The notes: generated from the letters alone by a model not told the origin. Shown: positions 36,065 through 47,489, counted from the stretch's first letter. The stretch is DNA of 64,000 bases from Cocos nucifera (GCA_006176705.1 QRFJ01002506.1:1-64000), one strand, 5' to 3'. Numbers and translations are program-made.

Positions 36065-37930
36065 AGTTGGCTGTTCATCAAATCTATTTTAGATATGATT
36101 TAATTTTTTTTTATGATATGATATTAAAAAATTTTAGATATCACATTAGATGTGATTAGATCTAAAATCAAAAAATTAAAAATTTTATGATTTAGATCTA
36201 TAATGTATGAGATGCATGACTAGACTAGGAATAGAATAGTTCTATATGTGGTCTAGTATAATCATATTATTAAATTAATTAAATATAATTTTAAATATAA
36301 TTTATTTTTATTTTTTAATATTATAATTATTATAATCAGATCTAAAAAATAAAAAATAAAATTTTTAATTTTTATTTTATTCATATGAGATATGAAAGAT
36401 GCATGCTTAGACTAGTTATAAAATAGTTCTATAAAATATCTAGAATAGTTTTGTTTGATGTGATCAAATTTAAATTTTATTTTTTAAATATTATATGTGA
36501 TATATTAGATCTAAAAGCATGCATGTTTAATTTAGTCATGACACATAAGATGCATGCAAAACATGTATAAGTTAGATCATTAATTATATATGCGATATAT
36601 GATTTAGATCTGACTAGTTTTATAGTAGAAATTATATTTCTGATTAAGATATTCTCCTTGGCCATCTGATCATAAGAACAAAGTAGAGTTTAAAGGCCCT
36701 CTCCTTCCATTCAATGGGGTGTTCTTATGATGTGTAAGGATGTTGCGCGTTCGTTCTTAATCAAAAATTAAAACTTATTTTTCTACAAAATCCTAGATCC
36801 TGAAATCCTAGGATTTTATGACATATTTTGTTCATAAACCAAAAACTTAATTAAGAATTAAGATTATAAAATTAATTAGATCTAAAAATTATAAATTTTT
36901 AGATCTAAGATAAATTCATAAAATTGGATTCGAACTTGGGTAGCTCAATTAGGTCTAGCGGTTGATCAAATCAAAATAAGAGTTGGTTAGGTGGGATCAA
37001 AGAAAGCTTAGATTTGATCAGTCTAATAGGATTAAGTCTAGATCAAGATTGAATCATATTGAAATATAATTTGATCAAGTCAAGATCTAATTTAGCTCCG
37101 TGGCTCAAGCCTAGATTGTAGGCTAATCCAATTGATTCTGATTCGATAATTTAGTGTCTAAGGTAAGTCTAGCAAATACGATCAACTAATTTTTAATTGA
37201 AAGCTACTTGACTTGAATGCATTCTTATCGAATTAATGGCATATTCCTTCCATCGGTCACTTGGCCATTTGTATCGACCTAGTTCTGATTCGAGGTGGCT
37301 AACAATTCGAGCCAACCCATGCCACTAGGTTAGTCATAATTGTTATGACTAAGTCAAGTCGAGTTTAAAGAAATCTAAATTAAATCATTCTAAGAAAATA
37401 TTAAGTCTAAGATCTTCCATCATTATAGATGTACGGGCCCTATCCGAGGTTGATTGTTCTCGATTGGATACAGTGGTTCAGTTGCACTGGGAAGATGCAA
37501 CCATGTCTATTAGGCATTGGATGCTATGGGTTGGAAGATGGGTTGGACTTAATATTTCGGGTACGGTGAGGTACCCAATCAAGAATCTAATTCGTACAAA
37601 TGGTAAGTCCGACTTAACTAAGGAGTTGATCAATATTTCGGACATGGTGAGATTCATGAATTAGAGATCAGGTTTGGGTGCACCATGATTAGAGAATGAT
37701 TGGACAAGCATTGTTCAGTCATCGGTTGATCCATCATCAATAACTGTTAGGTGAGGTGATGAGCCAGTCGATGGGACCGCACCATCCACTAGAAATCAAT
37801 AATCAGAAAGATTTTTGCATCACTGTCAAGAGAGTGTAGGGATCTGAGTAAATAGTTAAAGCCTAATTTGTTTAAAAATGAAATCCCTAAATAAATTGGT
37901 TAAGTCTAATTATAAAATCTAACTAGAAAC
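36065..37930 (+). other. Long untranslated leader of A3
   Basis: About 1.87 kb before gag. The only open run (37464-37664) is not kept in E or A2. Two features recur in sibling copies: GTGTCTAAGGTAAGTCT at 37154-37170, which holds a perfect splice-donor consensus (AAG|GTAAGT), and a direct repeat AATATTTCGGGTACGGTGAG / AATATTTCGGACATGGTGAG at about 37553 and 37633. The leader could carry packaging, dimer or splicing signals; that is inference. Confidence 0.65.
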
Positions 37931-38780
37931 TTTGACTCTCTATAGAAAAATATCTGTGTTCAACCCACTAGCTCGTATCTTGGACACTCATAGACTGATC
38001 GGATCCAATTACAAGGATTGGCTCTGAAACTTTAAAATTATTTTGGATTTCGAGAAGTTGACTCATGTGTTGGAATAGGATCCTCCCACCTTACCAGTCT
38101 ATCCATCCACTGATCAGAGATCATCTCTAGAGAAGTGGATGGATGAAGATAACAAAGTCAGGTATTACATATTAGGCTAGATGTCTGATAAGCTCTAGTG
38201 CCAACATGAAGACATTAAGACTAGCCATCAAATATTGGCTCACTTGTAAGAGTTGTTTGGTGAACAGAGTCATCCAGCCAAATATCAAGTTGCTAAGAGA
38301 CTATTTAAGGCTCAGATGCATGATGGGCAGTCAGTCCAAGATCATTATCTGATGATAATCAAAAATTTAGAAGAGCTTGAGAAGCTCGGTATGAAGTTAG
38401 ATCAGGATCTACAGATTGATATAATTCTGTAGTTCTTGACTGATACGTATGGACAGTTTATCATGAACTACCATATGCATAAACTTTAGAATACCTTGGC
38501 TGAGCTCATGAGCATGCTGGTTACTACTAAGCTTTCTATGAAAAATTCTAAAAGCTTAGTACTTACTATGGAGTGGACTTCTTCTAAGAAAAAATCTTTT
38601 AAAAAAAAGAAGTCCATGAAGAAACAGAAGGTGGATGGTGGAAAGAAAAAGAAGGTAGAGCTGAAGAAGAAGGTCGAAAAGAAAAAATATTTTCATTGCA
38701 ACACTGACAGCCATTGGAAGCAGAACTGCCCTTTGTACCTAGCTAGCCTGAAGAACAAGAAGGAGGCAGGTTCTTCTGGA
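37931..38780 (+). pseudogene. A3 gag (broken by CAG-to-TAG stops)
   Basis: Capsid-like gag with sequence such as SSLEKWMDEDNKVRYY, CQHEDIKTSHQILAHL, HDGQSVQDHYLMIIKNLEELEKLG and GQFIMNYHMHKL. An open run from 38496 holds a basic tract of about 45 residues (KKKSFKKKKSMKKQKVDGGKKKK) and a zinc knuckle YFHCNTDSHWKQNC in which the first Cys is Tyr. Stops at 38076, 38196, 38430 and 38487 all stand where the sibling copy E has CAG (or its indel-shifted form). The protein would form the particle and bind element RNA. Confidence 0.85.
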
Positions 38781-40028
38781 GGTATGCTCATTATAGAATC
38801 TAATCTTATGATTTCTTCTACATCCAGTTGGATGCTTAACTCTGATTCTAGTGCTCACTTGTACACTTCGATGTAGAGTCTTGAGGATAGCAGGAGGCTG
38901 AGGAATGGTGAGATGATCCTACACATCGAAAATGGAGCAAGAGTTGCTGCTATAGCCATGGGAACCTATCCTCTATAATTACCATCAAGATTAGTTTAGT
39001 TTTTAAGGATTGTTTTTATGTGCCTACAGCAAGTAGGAATTTGATTTCTATTTCTTGTTTAGCACAGGAAGGCTATGTAATTAGTTTTCTTAAGGATCAT
39101 TATAATATTCTTTATGAAAGAAATAAAATTATAAATGATTTTCTTATAAATGGTCTCTATTAGTTATATATTGATGTCTCTATTTTCAATATTGAGGGCC
39201 ATAGGATCAAAATGATCTAGAGATAGTCTAAATGATAGGTATGTTTGGCACCTTAGGCTAAGTCATATAGCTGAAGATAGAGTTAACAAATTAGAGAAAT
39301 CCGAGCTATTACGTTCGTTGACTTTCAAGTCATATCCGATTTGTGAATCATGCCTTCATGGAAAAATGATCAAGCTTCCTTTTGTAGGATATGGGGAAAA
39401 GGCCACAGACCTACTTGCCCTAGTACATACTGATGTATGCGGCCCATTTGATGTGCCGACCAGGAGTAATTATGTCTACTTTATCATCTTTATCGATGAT
39501 TTGTCGTAGTATGAGTATGTGTATTTGACGTGGCACAAGTCTAAAGCTTTTGAAAAGTTCAAAAAATTCAAACTTGAAGTAGAAAAATAAACAAAAAAAT
39601 CCATTAAGGTTCTTTGATCAGATCGAGGAGGCGAATATCTTAGTCAAAAATTTTTGAACTATCTTAAAGATAATGGCATAGTCTCTCAATGGACTCTACC
39701 TGAAATGCCTCAACTCAATGAGATTTTAGAATGAAGAAATTAGATCCTATTAGATATGGTCCGATCAATGATGGGCTTCATGGATCTCTCTGAGTTTCTT
39801 TGGGAACATAGTCTGATGACTGCTATATATTTACTAAATAGGATTTCCTCTAAGACCGTTCCTACCACACCATATGAGATATGACATAGTAAGAAATCAA
39901 GTCCGAGTCATCTCAGAATTTGGGGTTGTCCAATCTATGTCAAGAGACAATAGGTGGACAAATTATAGTCTAGGTCCTTTAGTGCTTGGTTTATTGGATA
40001 TCCTAAAGAGTCATTAGAAAATTATTTT
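38781..40028 (+). pseudogene. A3 protease and integrase, cut by F
   Basis: The protease region reads SSTSSWMLNSDSSAHLYTSM (38812-38873). The catalytic D of D-S-G has become N (LNSD), and a stop follows at 38874. Pre-integrase: LSHIAED-like at about 39260, then CESCLHGKM (39347-39373). Core: LALVHTDVCGPFDVP with the first Asp (39414-39460), SDRGGEYLSQ with the second (39615-39650). C-terminal part: FLWEHSLMTAIYLLNRIS (39797-39850), RIWGCPIYVKRQ, then WFIGYPKESLENYF, ending at the F LTR. Several stops occur. Without F it would continue into RT. Confidence 0.85.
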
Positions 40029-42160
40029 TGATAGAATTGGTGTACAAGGCGGAAGTACGGATTTCAAACCAAAATTATAAAATCATACAAATCAAACCCA
40101 AACCCTAGGACCACTTTATTAGCAATTAAATCATATAACATGCATTTGCAATATAAAAGAAAGTATTAGAACATACCTCTTTTCGCTAAACCCTAAATTG
40201 TCCCTAATTGTCGACAGCAATCCATCAGGGGTTCCACTAGGTGCCCACGTGTTCACCCTCCAATGTTGATCCATATGGAGACTTGATCAAGACACCAACA
40301 CCTCTGATTTATATAATTAAAATTCTAATAATAAGAATTTTAATTAAATGGGCAAGACCTTCTTTAGCCTTTGTGTCACCTTCCTTGCCTCTCCTTACCT
40401 ATCTTTCTTTTTTCTTATCTTCTTAGTTTTTCTTCCTAATCTCTATCCTAAGATGACTTCTAATCCTTATAAGGACAAGATCTGAACAAAAAAAGGGAAG
40501 AAAAAAAATGGACAATAGAAAATACTTGTAACAAAGAAAGATAATTTTCACAACCATCGGACTCTTGGTGTGCACCCTTATTTATAATGTACATAGGGGT
40601 GCCAACTCATTTTCTTGCACCCTTTCCATATAATTATCTCATGTCCCTTTAGCCTATCTCATGCCTAATCAAATAATAACAACATGTAGACTTAGTCCAA
40701 GAGGTTCCTTAAAGCAGAAGGACTCTTGGACTAATTCTACGTAAGTTTTTTACAAAGAGTCGCAAGCTTTCATTTTTGGCGCCACCCTGATATAACCATT
40801 AGATCAGATAAGAAGGCCATCCAATGGCCTTGAAGTGGGATGCCCATTCAGCAAAGATGGCGTGGAGATGATCTTTGAATATTCAAAGTCCCAAGGGACT
40901 TTGACTTGGTCCAAGAGGCATCAAGGATGAGAGGGCGGCAAGGAGTCTTGGGCGGCAAGGAATCCTGGGCGACAAAGAGTCCCTTCTCAAAAACTAATGG
41001 AGTATTTAATCTACAAAAGGACTCTTCTGCACCCCATATCTGATGTCCATGCCCATTTGAAAAATTTATGCAACATAAAAATAGAAAAAGTCAAGAAGGT
41101 AGGTGCCAACTTAATCCCATGCGCCAAAAACTCTTTGTGCATGAAAGACTTCCCACGTGCAAGAGAGAGACTCTCTGGTGTGTGGAATTCTAATATGTGG
41201 CATCCCAACTAAAGCCCAATCAGTCTATTAATCCAATTCAAGACCAAATCCTATTTAGACTTAAATCAGGACCTTAATTAGTCCCAAATCGGAAAGTCGA
41301 ATTCAAATCCAATTCGAATCTAGGTGCTAGGATTTGCTACATGTGCTAGCATGTTCATCTTGCAAACATGGTCTAATCCAATTAGATCCTTTAATCAATT
41401 CTCTTTGTGTGTGACCCATTGGGTTCCACATCTAACCAGTAGTGGGTCTGGGTGTGATTTGACCTAATCTGGTTAGAACTTAACCAAATCGATTTAGGTC
41501 AAAACTAGCCAACCCAATTTGACTTAATTTAGAACACTTTCTAATTTAATGATCAAATTAAAATTTTAATTTGATCGAACCCACAAGACATGATTGACAT
41601 CTAGCAACATATCGTGACTTTCCAAAAGATGTAAAATTTTGATGGAAATACCAAAAATATCCTTCAATGGAAAATTACCATGCAACTAGATCCTTCGATC
41701 TTCCTGCATCCTGAATATGACTCTGGGTATGGAAATATGTCAATCCCAATATCATATTCATTTCTCTTTCAATCTTATGATGATGATTTTTTTAATGAAA
41801 TATTAGAATTTATTTCTAATTTTTCTCATGCTTTGATTAAAGTCTTCCTGAATCATCATTTGTTTGAAGCAGGTAGGATGCAATTTCCTCTTACCAGGAA
41901 TGATCGATTCCATATTAACCTACTCACAACCTTCATATATAATCCACCATATCCAGATCATCCCATACATAACTGAGTCATGAATGAGTATGAACCAAAA
42001 TATGGATTTATATATATAAGATTCTATGGTAGTTTCAGGTCAAAGGAATTACATGCACAAATTCCACTATGAGAACCATCTATTGACATGTAGATAAGAC
42101 TCCATTAGATATTCTCGATTTGGATCAATTCAGTGAACTCATTCTCTAATGAGCACCCAT
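40029..42160 (-). repeat. F-family LTR, reversed, truncated
   Basis: Starts TGATAGAATTGGTGTACAAGG, the reverse complement of the 3' end of the F LTR, directly in A3 integrase. It runs in reverse along the F LTR (compare 61530-63704) until about 42160, where the match is lost in a short spacer. It is close but not identical to the 3' LTR of F2: single-base changes and one-base gaps are visible from the first 400 bp on. An open run of 98 codons at 41680-41976 lies antisense to the LTR. Confidence 0.85.
40579..40586 (-). promoter_or_regulatory. Candidate TATA box in the reversed F LTR
   Basis: TATAAATA on the minus strand in the context TTATAAATAAGGGTGCAC, identical to the box at 63139-63146 in the 3' LTR of F2. 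Confidence 0.55.
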
Positions 42161-42211
42161 ATTCTTGTATTAGTGTCATACACAAGTTATTGTGAGATCA
42201 ATCATCCTCTG
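42161..42211. other. Spacer at the centre of an inverted repeat
   Basis: To its left the F LTR runs in reverse; to its right, from about 42212 (AAATATTGGGTGCTTATAAG), the F LTR runs forward, so the arms can fold back. The spacer is itself LTR sequence (reversed, GTGTCATACACAAGTTATTG and on). The arms match different LTRs: the left resembles the 3' LTR of F2 and the right its 5' LTR. Confidence 0.75.
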
Positions 42212-43712
42212 AAGAAATATTGGGTGCTTATAAGAGAATGAGTCACTGAATTGATCCAAATCGAGAATATCTAATGGAGTCTTATCTACATGTCAATAGA
42301 TGGTTTTTTATAGTGAAATTGTGCATGTACTTTCTTTGACCTAAACTACTATAGTGCTATTATATATAAATCCATAATTTTGGTTTCATACTCATTCATG
42401 ACTCAGTTATGTAATGGGATGATCTGGATATGGTAGATTATATATGAAGGTTGTGAATAGGTTTAATACGGAATCGATCATTCTGGTAAGAGGAATTGCA
42501 TCCTACCTCGTTCCAACAATATGATGATTCAGAAAGACTTTCATCAAAGCATGATGAAAATTAGAAAATAATTTCTAATATTTCATTAAAAAAAAACATC
42601 ATCATAAGATTTAAAGAGAAATGAATATGATATTGGTGATTGACATATTTTCCATACCTAAGAGTCATATTCAGGATGCAGGAAGATCGAAGATTTAGTT
42701 GCATGGTAAATTTTCATTGAAGGATATTATTTATGTATTGATTCAAAATTTTACATCTTTCAGAAAGTCACGATATGTTGCTAGACATCAATCATGTCTT
42801 ATGGTGTTTAACGATTTCATATTATTCATATAGATTTCTTAATCAATGTTTTGCATTATGTAAAGTTTAGATAAGTGTATCTCTAACATTGATGTCAAAT
42901 TGGCGTTGGCCCGACAGTTCTGTTGACTCTGAAAATATGGGTCTTCAGGATGTGTTCTGACTCGTTTAGGTTTCAAGTAGACTCATCCAAGTATGGTTTG
43001 ATAATGAAACACTCTGTACTACACGATAGAGAACTATCGAATTAGGATTTAGATTAGATCTAAAGACCATATTACAAGATGAACATGCTAGCACCATTAG
43101 CAACCCTAGCACCTAATCAAATTGGAATTCGAATCGGCTTTCGATTTGGGCTAATTAAGGTCCGATTTTGAGCTAAATAGGATTTGGTCTTGAATTGGAT
43201 TAATAGACTGATTGGGCCTTTAGTTGGGATGCCACATACTAGAATTCCACACACCAGAGAGTCTCTCTCTTGCACGTGGGAAGTCTTTCATGCACAAAGA
43301 GTTTTGGGCGCATGGGATTAAGTTGGCACCTACTTTCTTTGACTTTTTCTATTTTTATTCATGTAAATTTTTCAAAGTGGGCATGGACATCAGATATGGG
43401 CACAAAAGAGTCCTTTATAGATTAAATACTCCATTATTTTTTGAGAAGGGACCTTTATCACCCAGGATTCCTTGCCTCCCCCTCTAATCTTCTGACGCCT
43501 CTGCCACCAAGTCAAAGTCCCTTGGGATTTTGACTATTCAAAGATCATCTCCATGACATCTTTGACTGTGGGCGTCCACTTCAAGGCCATTGGATGGCCC
43601 TTCTTATCTGATCTAAGTGTTTTATCAGGGTGGCGCCAAAAATGAAAGCTTGCAACTCTTCGTAAAAAACTTACATAGAATTAGTCCAAGAGTTCTTCTG
43701 CTTTGGCATATT
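42212..43712 (+). repeat. 5' LTR piece of F1, with a foreign or garbled segment
   Basis: Matches F2 57030-58467 except at about 42810-43080, where LTR sequence (F2 57615-57830) is replaced by about 270 bp with no counterpart elsewhere in the window. The LTR match resumes at ACAAGATGAACATGCTAGC. It ends at CTTCTGCTTT, the same deletion point as in F2. Confidence 0.75.
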
Positions 43713-44720
43713 TAGAAATGATTTGTTGACTCTATGTTTGAATGACAATATATTTCTATATTGATGAAAATAGAAAACGTAAGAGAGATGACATAAAAAT
43801 ACTTTACTTTGGCATTGTTGATTAGGTCATATTAGTGAGGCTAGGATTAACAAGTTATACAAAAAAAGTTCTTTGATCCTTTTGATTATGATATTATTAG
43901 AATCTTATGAATCATCCGCCATGGGTAAAATGACCAAGACTCCATTAGTGGACATGGAGAAGAACATGAGTTATATAGGACCTGTACATATGGATGTATG
44001 TGGTCCTATGACAACTCAAGCTAGAGGAGGATACTATTATTTTATAACGTTCACTGATGATTTATCTAGGTTTGGATACATATATCTTATGAAACACAAA
44101 ATCAGAAGCCTTTGATAAATGTAAAGAGTATCAAAGATAGTGGTGAAAAATAAATTGGACAATGTATAAAAACCTTCAATTTGATCGGGGAGGAGAATAC
44201 TTATCTAGTGAGTTTCTAGACTATATTAAAGTTAAAGGGATCTCTTTGAATGGACACCTCCTTATACACCATAATTAAATGGTGTAGCCAAAAGGAAGAA
44301 TTGTACCTTATTAGATATGGTATGGTCTATGATATGCTTCATTGAATTACCTATTTCCTTCTGGGGTCATGCCCTGAAGACCGTAATTTACATCTTTAAT
44401 AGTGTACCTTCAATCTATCAGTACTCTACTATCCATACTGATACCATATGACATATGAGAAGTAAGAAATCTAATCTTAAGTATCTTAAGATATGGGGTT
44501 GTCTAGCATATGTCAAAAAAAATTTTAGACATAAACTTGATGCTAGATTAGACAGATGTCTATTTATAGGATATCCTAGAAATAGTATAGGATATTTATT
44601 CTACCATCCTACTGAACAAAAGGTATTTATAAGTAGGCATGCCACTTTCATGAAAAAAGAATTTATCCTAGAAAAGGACAGTGGCAGAAATATTGAACTT
44701 AGTAAAGTTCAAGAAAAATA
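43713..44720 (+). pseudogene. F1 integrase (broken)
   Basis: Starts within the pre-integrase region because of the internal deletion. The zinc region (WHC*LGHISEARINKLY) is near 43805-43860. The core starts in 43873-44115 (GPVHMDVCGPMTTQARGGYYYF, first Asp). Further pieces: FDRGGEYLSSEF near 44180 (second Asp), and 44455-44721 (KSNLKYLKIWGCLAYVKK, FIGYPRNSIGYLF). It has more indels than its twin at 58468-59470. The dead C-terminal part is shared, including the stop before the RT linker. Confidence 0.83.
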
Positions 44721-46440
44721 AATAGAAATTTTCTCAACCAAATAATCATATAAAAGAATCAGAACACATAACTCCTATCCATAGGTTTGAAAAAGTACGA
44801 TATACACCTGTGAGGCACGGGTTCATTATTGAGAACAATGAAGCCCAAGTCATTGAGAATGACAAACCTCTGACCTATATGGAAGCAATCAAAAGTAAGG
44901 ACTCTTACAAATGGCTGGCTGCCATGCAATCCAAAATTGAATCCATGTACACTAACAAAGTATGGACTTTGGTGGATGTACTAGAGGATATAAATTCTAT
45001 TGGATGCAAATAGATTTTAAGAAAAGATTGGAGCCGATGGTCAAATTAAAACTTATAAGGCTAGATTGGTGGCTAAAGGTTTTAAGCAAAAATAGAGGAT
45101 TGATTATGATGAAATATTTTCACCTGTAGCCATGCTCAAATATATTCAGATTATGCTTGCCATAGCAGCATACCATGATTATAAAATATGGCAAATGGAT
45201 GTGAGACCGCCTTCCTTAATGGTTTCCTTGAGGAGGAGGTCTATCTGTCATAGCCAAAGGGATTTGAGTCAAATGAGAGACCAAATTAGGTATGCAAACT
45301 TAAGAGATCCATTTATGGATTAAAGCAAGCATCAAGGAGTTGGAACATCCATTTTGATATAACAGTCAAAGAGTTTGGTTTCATCAAGAATGTGGATGAA
45401 CCGTGTGTGTACAAGAAAACTAGTGGGAGAACTATAGTCTTCTTTGTTCTGTATGTAGATGACATACTCCTCATTGGAAATGATATTCCAATGTTGCAAT
45501 CATTCAAATTATGGCTATCAAATAAGTTTTCCATGCAAGACTTGGGAGAAGCATCCTATATACTAGGAATAAAGATCTATAGAGATAGATCTAAAAGGAT
45601 GCTAGTCTTGTCCCAATCTAGGTACATTGACTTAATACTAAAAAGATTTAGTATGGATGGGAGTAAAAGAGGTTACTTACCCATGAGCCAAGGCATACAT
45701 CCCTCTAAAAGGATGTCTCCAAAGATACTTGAAGAGAGAAATAGAATGAGTTCTATTCCTTATGCTTCGGTGCTGTTGGATTCAATAATGTAGCCATGTT
45801 ATGTACAAGGCCTAATGTTGCTTATGCTTTAGGCATTGCAAGTAGATTTCAAGCTGATCCAGGAGAGGATCATTGGAAAGCTATGAAAAATATTCTTAAG
45901 TACTTGAGAAGGATTAAAGATATTTTTCTAGTATATGGTGGTTCTGATCCTAAACTAGAAGCATATTCTAACTCTAGTTTTCAATCAGAGCTAGATAATA
46001 GCAAATCCATTCAGGGTGTCTTTACTCTGAACGATGGAGTAGTGAGTTAGAAGAGTACTAAGCAGCCAACTATAGATGACTCAACCACTGAGGCAGAATA
46101 CATAGATGTAAGTAAAGCCACTAAGGAAGCTGTCTGGATGAAGAAGTTCATCACTGAATTGGGTGTTATTCCTAAAATTAAGAATCCAATACCACTTTAC
46201 TATGATAATACTAGAGTTGTTGCTCAAGCAAAGGAATCAAGGTCTCATCATAAATTCAAACACATTCTAAGATGCTTCCATCTTGTTCATGAAATTATTG
46301 AAAGATAAGATGTAGTCATAGAACGAGTTGACACAAAGAACAGCATAGCAGACCCATTCACTAAGGCTTTACCACTACAACTATTTGATTGCCACCTTGA
46401 TTGTATGGGATTAAAATATAACGGCGATTGGCTTTAGTGC
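44721..46440 (+). pseudogene. F1 reverse transcriptase-RNase H (broken)
   Basis: Linker and RT start at 44810-45013, ending in the GCK*I stop (45010-45012). The next part has a frameshift near 45200 that turns the usual DVK-AFLNG region into VRPPSLMVS. The catalytic YVDD is at 45452-45463, and SKRGYLPMSQGIHPSKRMSPK is near 45660-45720. A frameshift near 45780 precedes AMLCTRPNVAYALG. RNase H at 46050-46380 begins with a TGG-to-TAG stop. The polypurine tract GCAAGTGGGAGAT ends at 46451. Stops and shifts are shared with F2. Confidence 0.85.
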
Positions 46441-46451
46441 AAGTGGGAGAT

Positions 46452-46760
46452 TGAAAGGAGTATGCCCTCAAGCCAATCAAATTTTTTTTTGGGCAATTTT
46501 CGTCTTCCAAACTCATGTAATGATATTTTAAAAATAAATAAATAAAGATATTTATTTCATCATATGTAGTGTCTTATTATTTATTTAAGATCATGATGAA
46601 TTCCATAAATTAGGACTATGGTTTTAGGATTATGATGAGATCATACCAGTGAGACCTAAAACCTTAAAACCCTAATTTTAACATTCCTAGTCAATGGGAC
46701 ATTGAGTTGGGGATCAATATTTTTTGGTAAGCCTAGCACATCCTTTATATGCTCGATTGA
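46452..46760 (+). repeat. Start of the F1 3' LTR
   Basis: TGAAAGGAGTATGCCCTCAAG to the gap. It appears identical to the F2 3' LTR start (61204-61512) and differs from the F2 5' LTR (56680 on), so it is the same 3' LTR type. It breaks off at the N run. Confidence 0.88.
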
Positions 46761-46770
46761 NNNNNNNNNN
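46761..46770. other. Assembly gap (10 N)
   Basis: Ten N of arbitrary size join F 3' LTR sequence to A-family RT sequence. The two sides are not continuous in any other copy in this window. Confidence 0.99.
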
Positions 46771-47489
46771 GACCTTGGTAGAACCACCTGAAGGTATAGT
46801 ACCTATTGGGTGTAAATGGATCTTCAAGAGAAAGATAGGTGCCGATGGAAATGTAGAGATATTTAAAGCAAGGCTCGTAGCGAAAGAAAATAGTCAATGC
46901 GAGGGTATTGACTGTCTAGATACTTTTTTGCCAGTAGCCATGCTCAAATCCATCCACATATTGCTTGCTGTTGCAGCCTATTCGATTATGAAATATGATA
47001 GATGGATGTAAAAATGATGTTCTAAAATGGATATCTTGAGAAAGATATCTATATGGAACAATCGCTAGGATTCACATCCAGTGAAAATGATCAGAAAGTA
47101 TGCAAGCTGCAAAGGTCTATATATGGACTTAAGCAAGCATCTTGGAGCTGGAATGCTCATTTTAATGATGTAGTCAAATCATTTGGATTCATCAAGAACA
47201 AGGATGAGCCTTGTATTTTCAAAAAGGTCAGTGGGAGTGTTGTTGTCTTCCTCGTACTGTACATGGATGACATCCTCCTAATTGAGAATGATGTTCCTAT
47301 ATTGACTACAGTCAAAATATGGTTATCAAAGGAGTTCTCTACGAAAGATCTAAGAGAGGCATCCTTTATTCTGGAAATTAAGGTCTATAGGAAAAGACCA
47401 AATAGGATGTTAGGTCTCTCACAGAAAATATACATAGACGAGGTGCTGAAGAGGTTTAGCATGAAAAACTCCAAGAGGGGTTTTGAAGG
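46771..47489 (+). pseudogene. A-family reverse transcriptase piece (likely A3)
   Basis: RT from TLVEPPEGIVPIGCKWIFK (just after the gap) through LVAKENSQCEG and SIYGLKQASWSWNAHF to a catalytic YMDD at 47260-47271 and GLSQKIYIDEVLKRFSMKNSKRG. It is mostly open but has a break near 47010. It stops at 47489, where a reversed LTR starts, so connection and RNase H are missing. The first 110 bp are identical to the reverse complement of 56168-56280. It is the RT expected after the interrupted integrase of A3. Confidence 0.82.

Larger units (their letters stand above)
33793..40028 (+). mobile_element. Ty1/copia element A3 (plus), 5' part up to the F insertion
   Basis: 5' LTR, PBS, leader, gag, protease and most of integrase, with the same layout as A2 and E. 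It inserted in the 3' LTR of H and is interrupted in the integrase C-terminal part by an F LTR at 40029. A plausible continuation (RT) is at 46771-47489, which starts close to where RT should follow. A second, identical copy of the last 296 bp of A3 lies in reverse at 63705-64000. Confidence 0.88.
42212..46760 (+). mobile_element. F element copy F1 (plus), partial, ends at the N gap
   Basis: Truncated 5' LTR (42212-43712, including an unrelated stretch near 42810-43080), then pol from integrase to RNase H (43713-46440) and 309 bp of 3' LTR (46452-46760) before ten N. It has the same internal deletion as F2 (LTR joined directly to the pre-integrase region, with no PBS, gag or protease), the same frameshift in RT and the same stops. 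It has additional small indels and C-to-T/G-to-A changes. It is either a second copy or the F2 locus assembled twice. Confidence 0.8.

Noticed and set aside
41011..41208. Cys- and His-containing open runs on both strands in the reversed F LTR, considered as a small zinc-finger gene
   Set aside because: Spacing of Cys and His does not fit a finger, and both strands are open over the same bases, as expected from biased composition.
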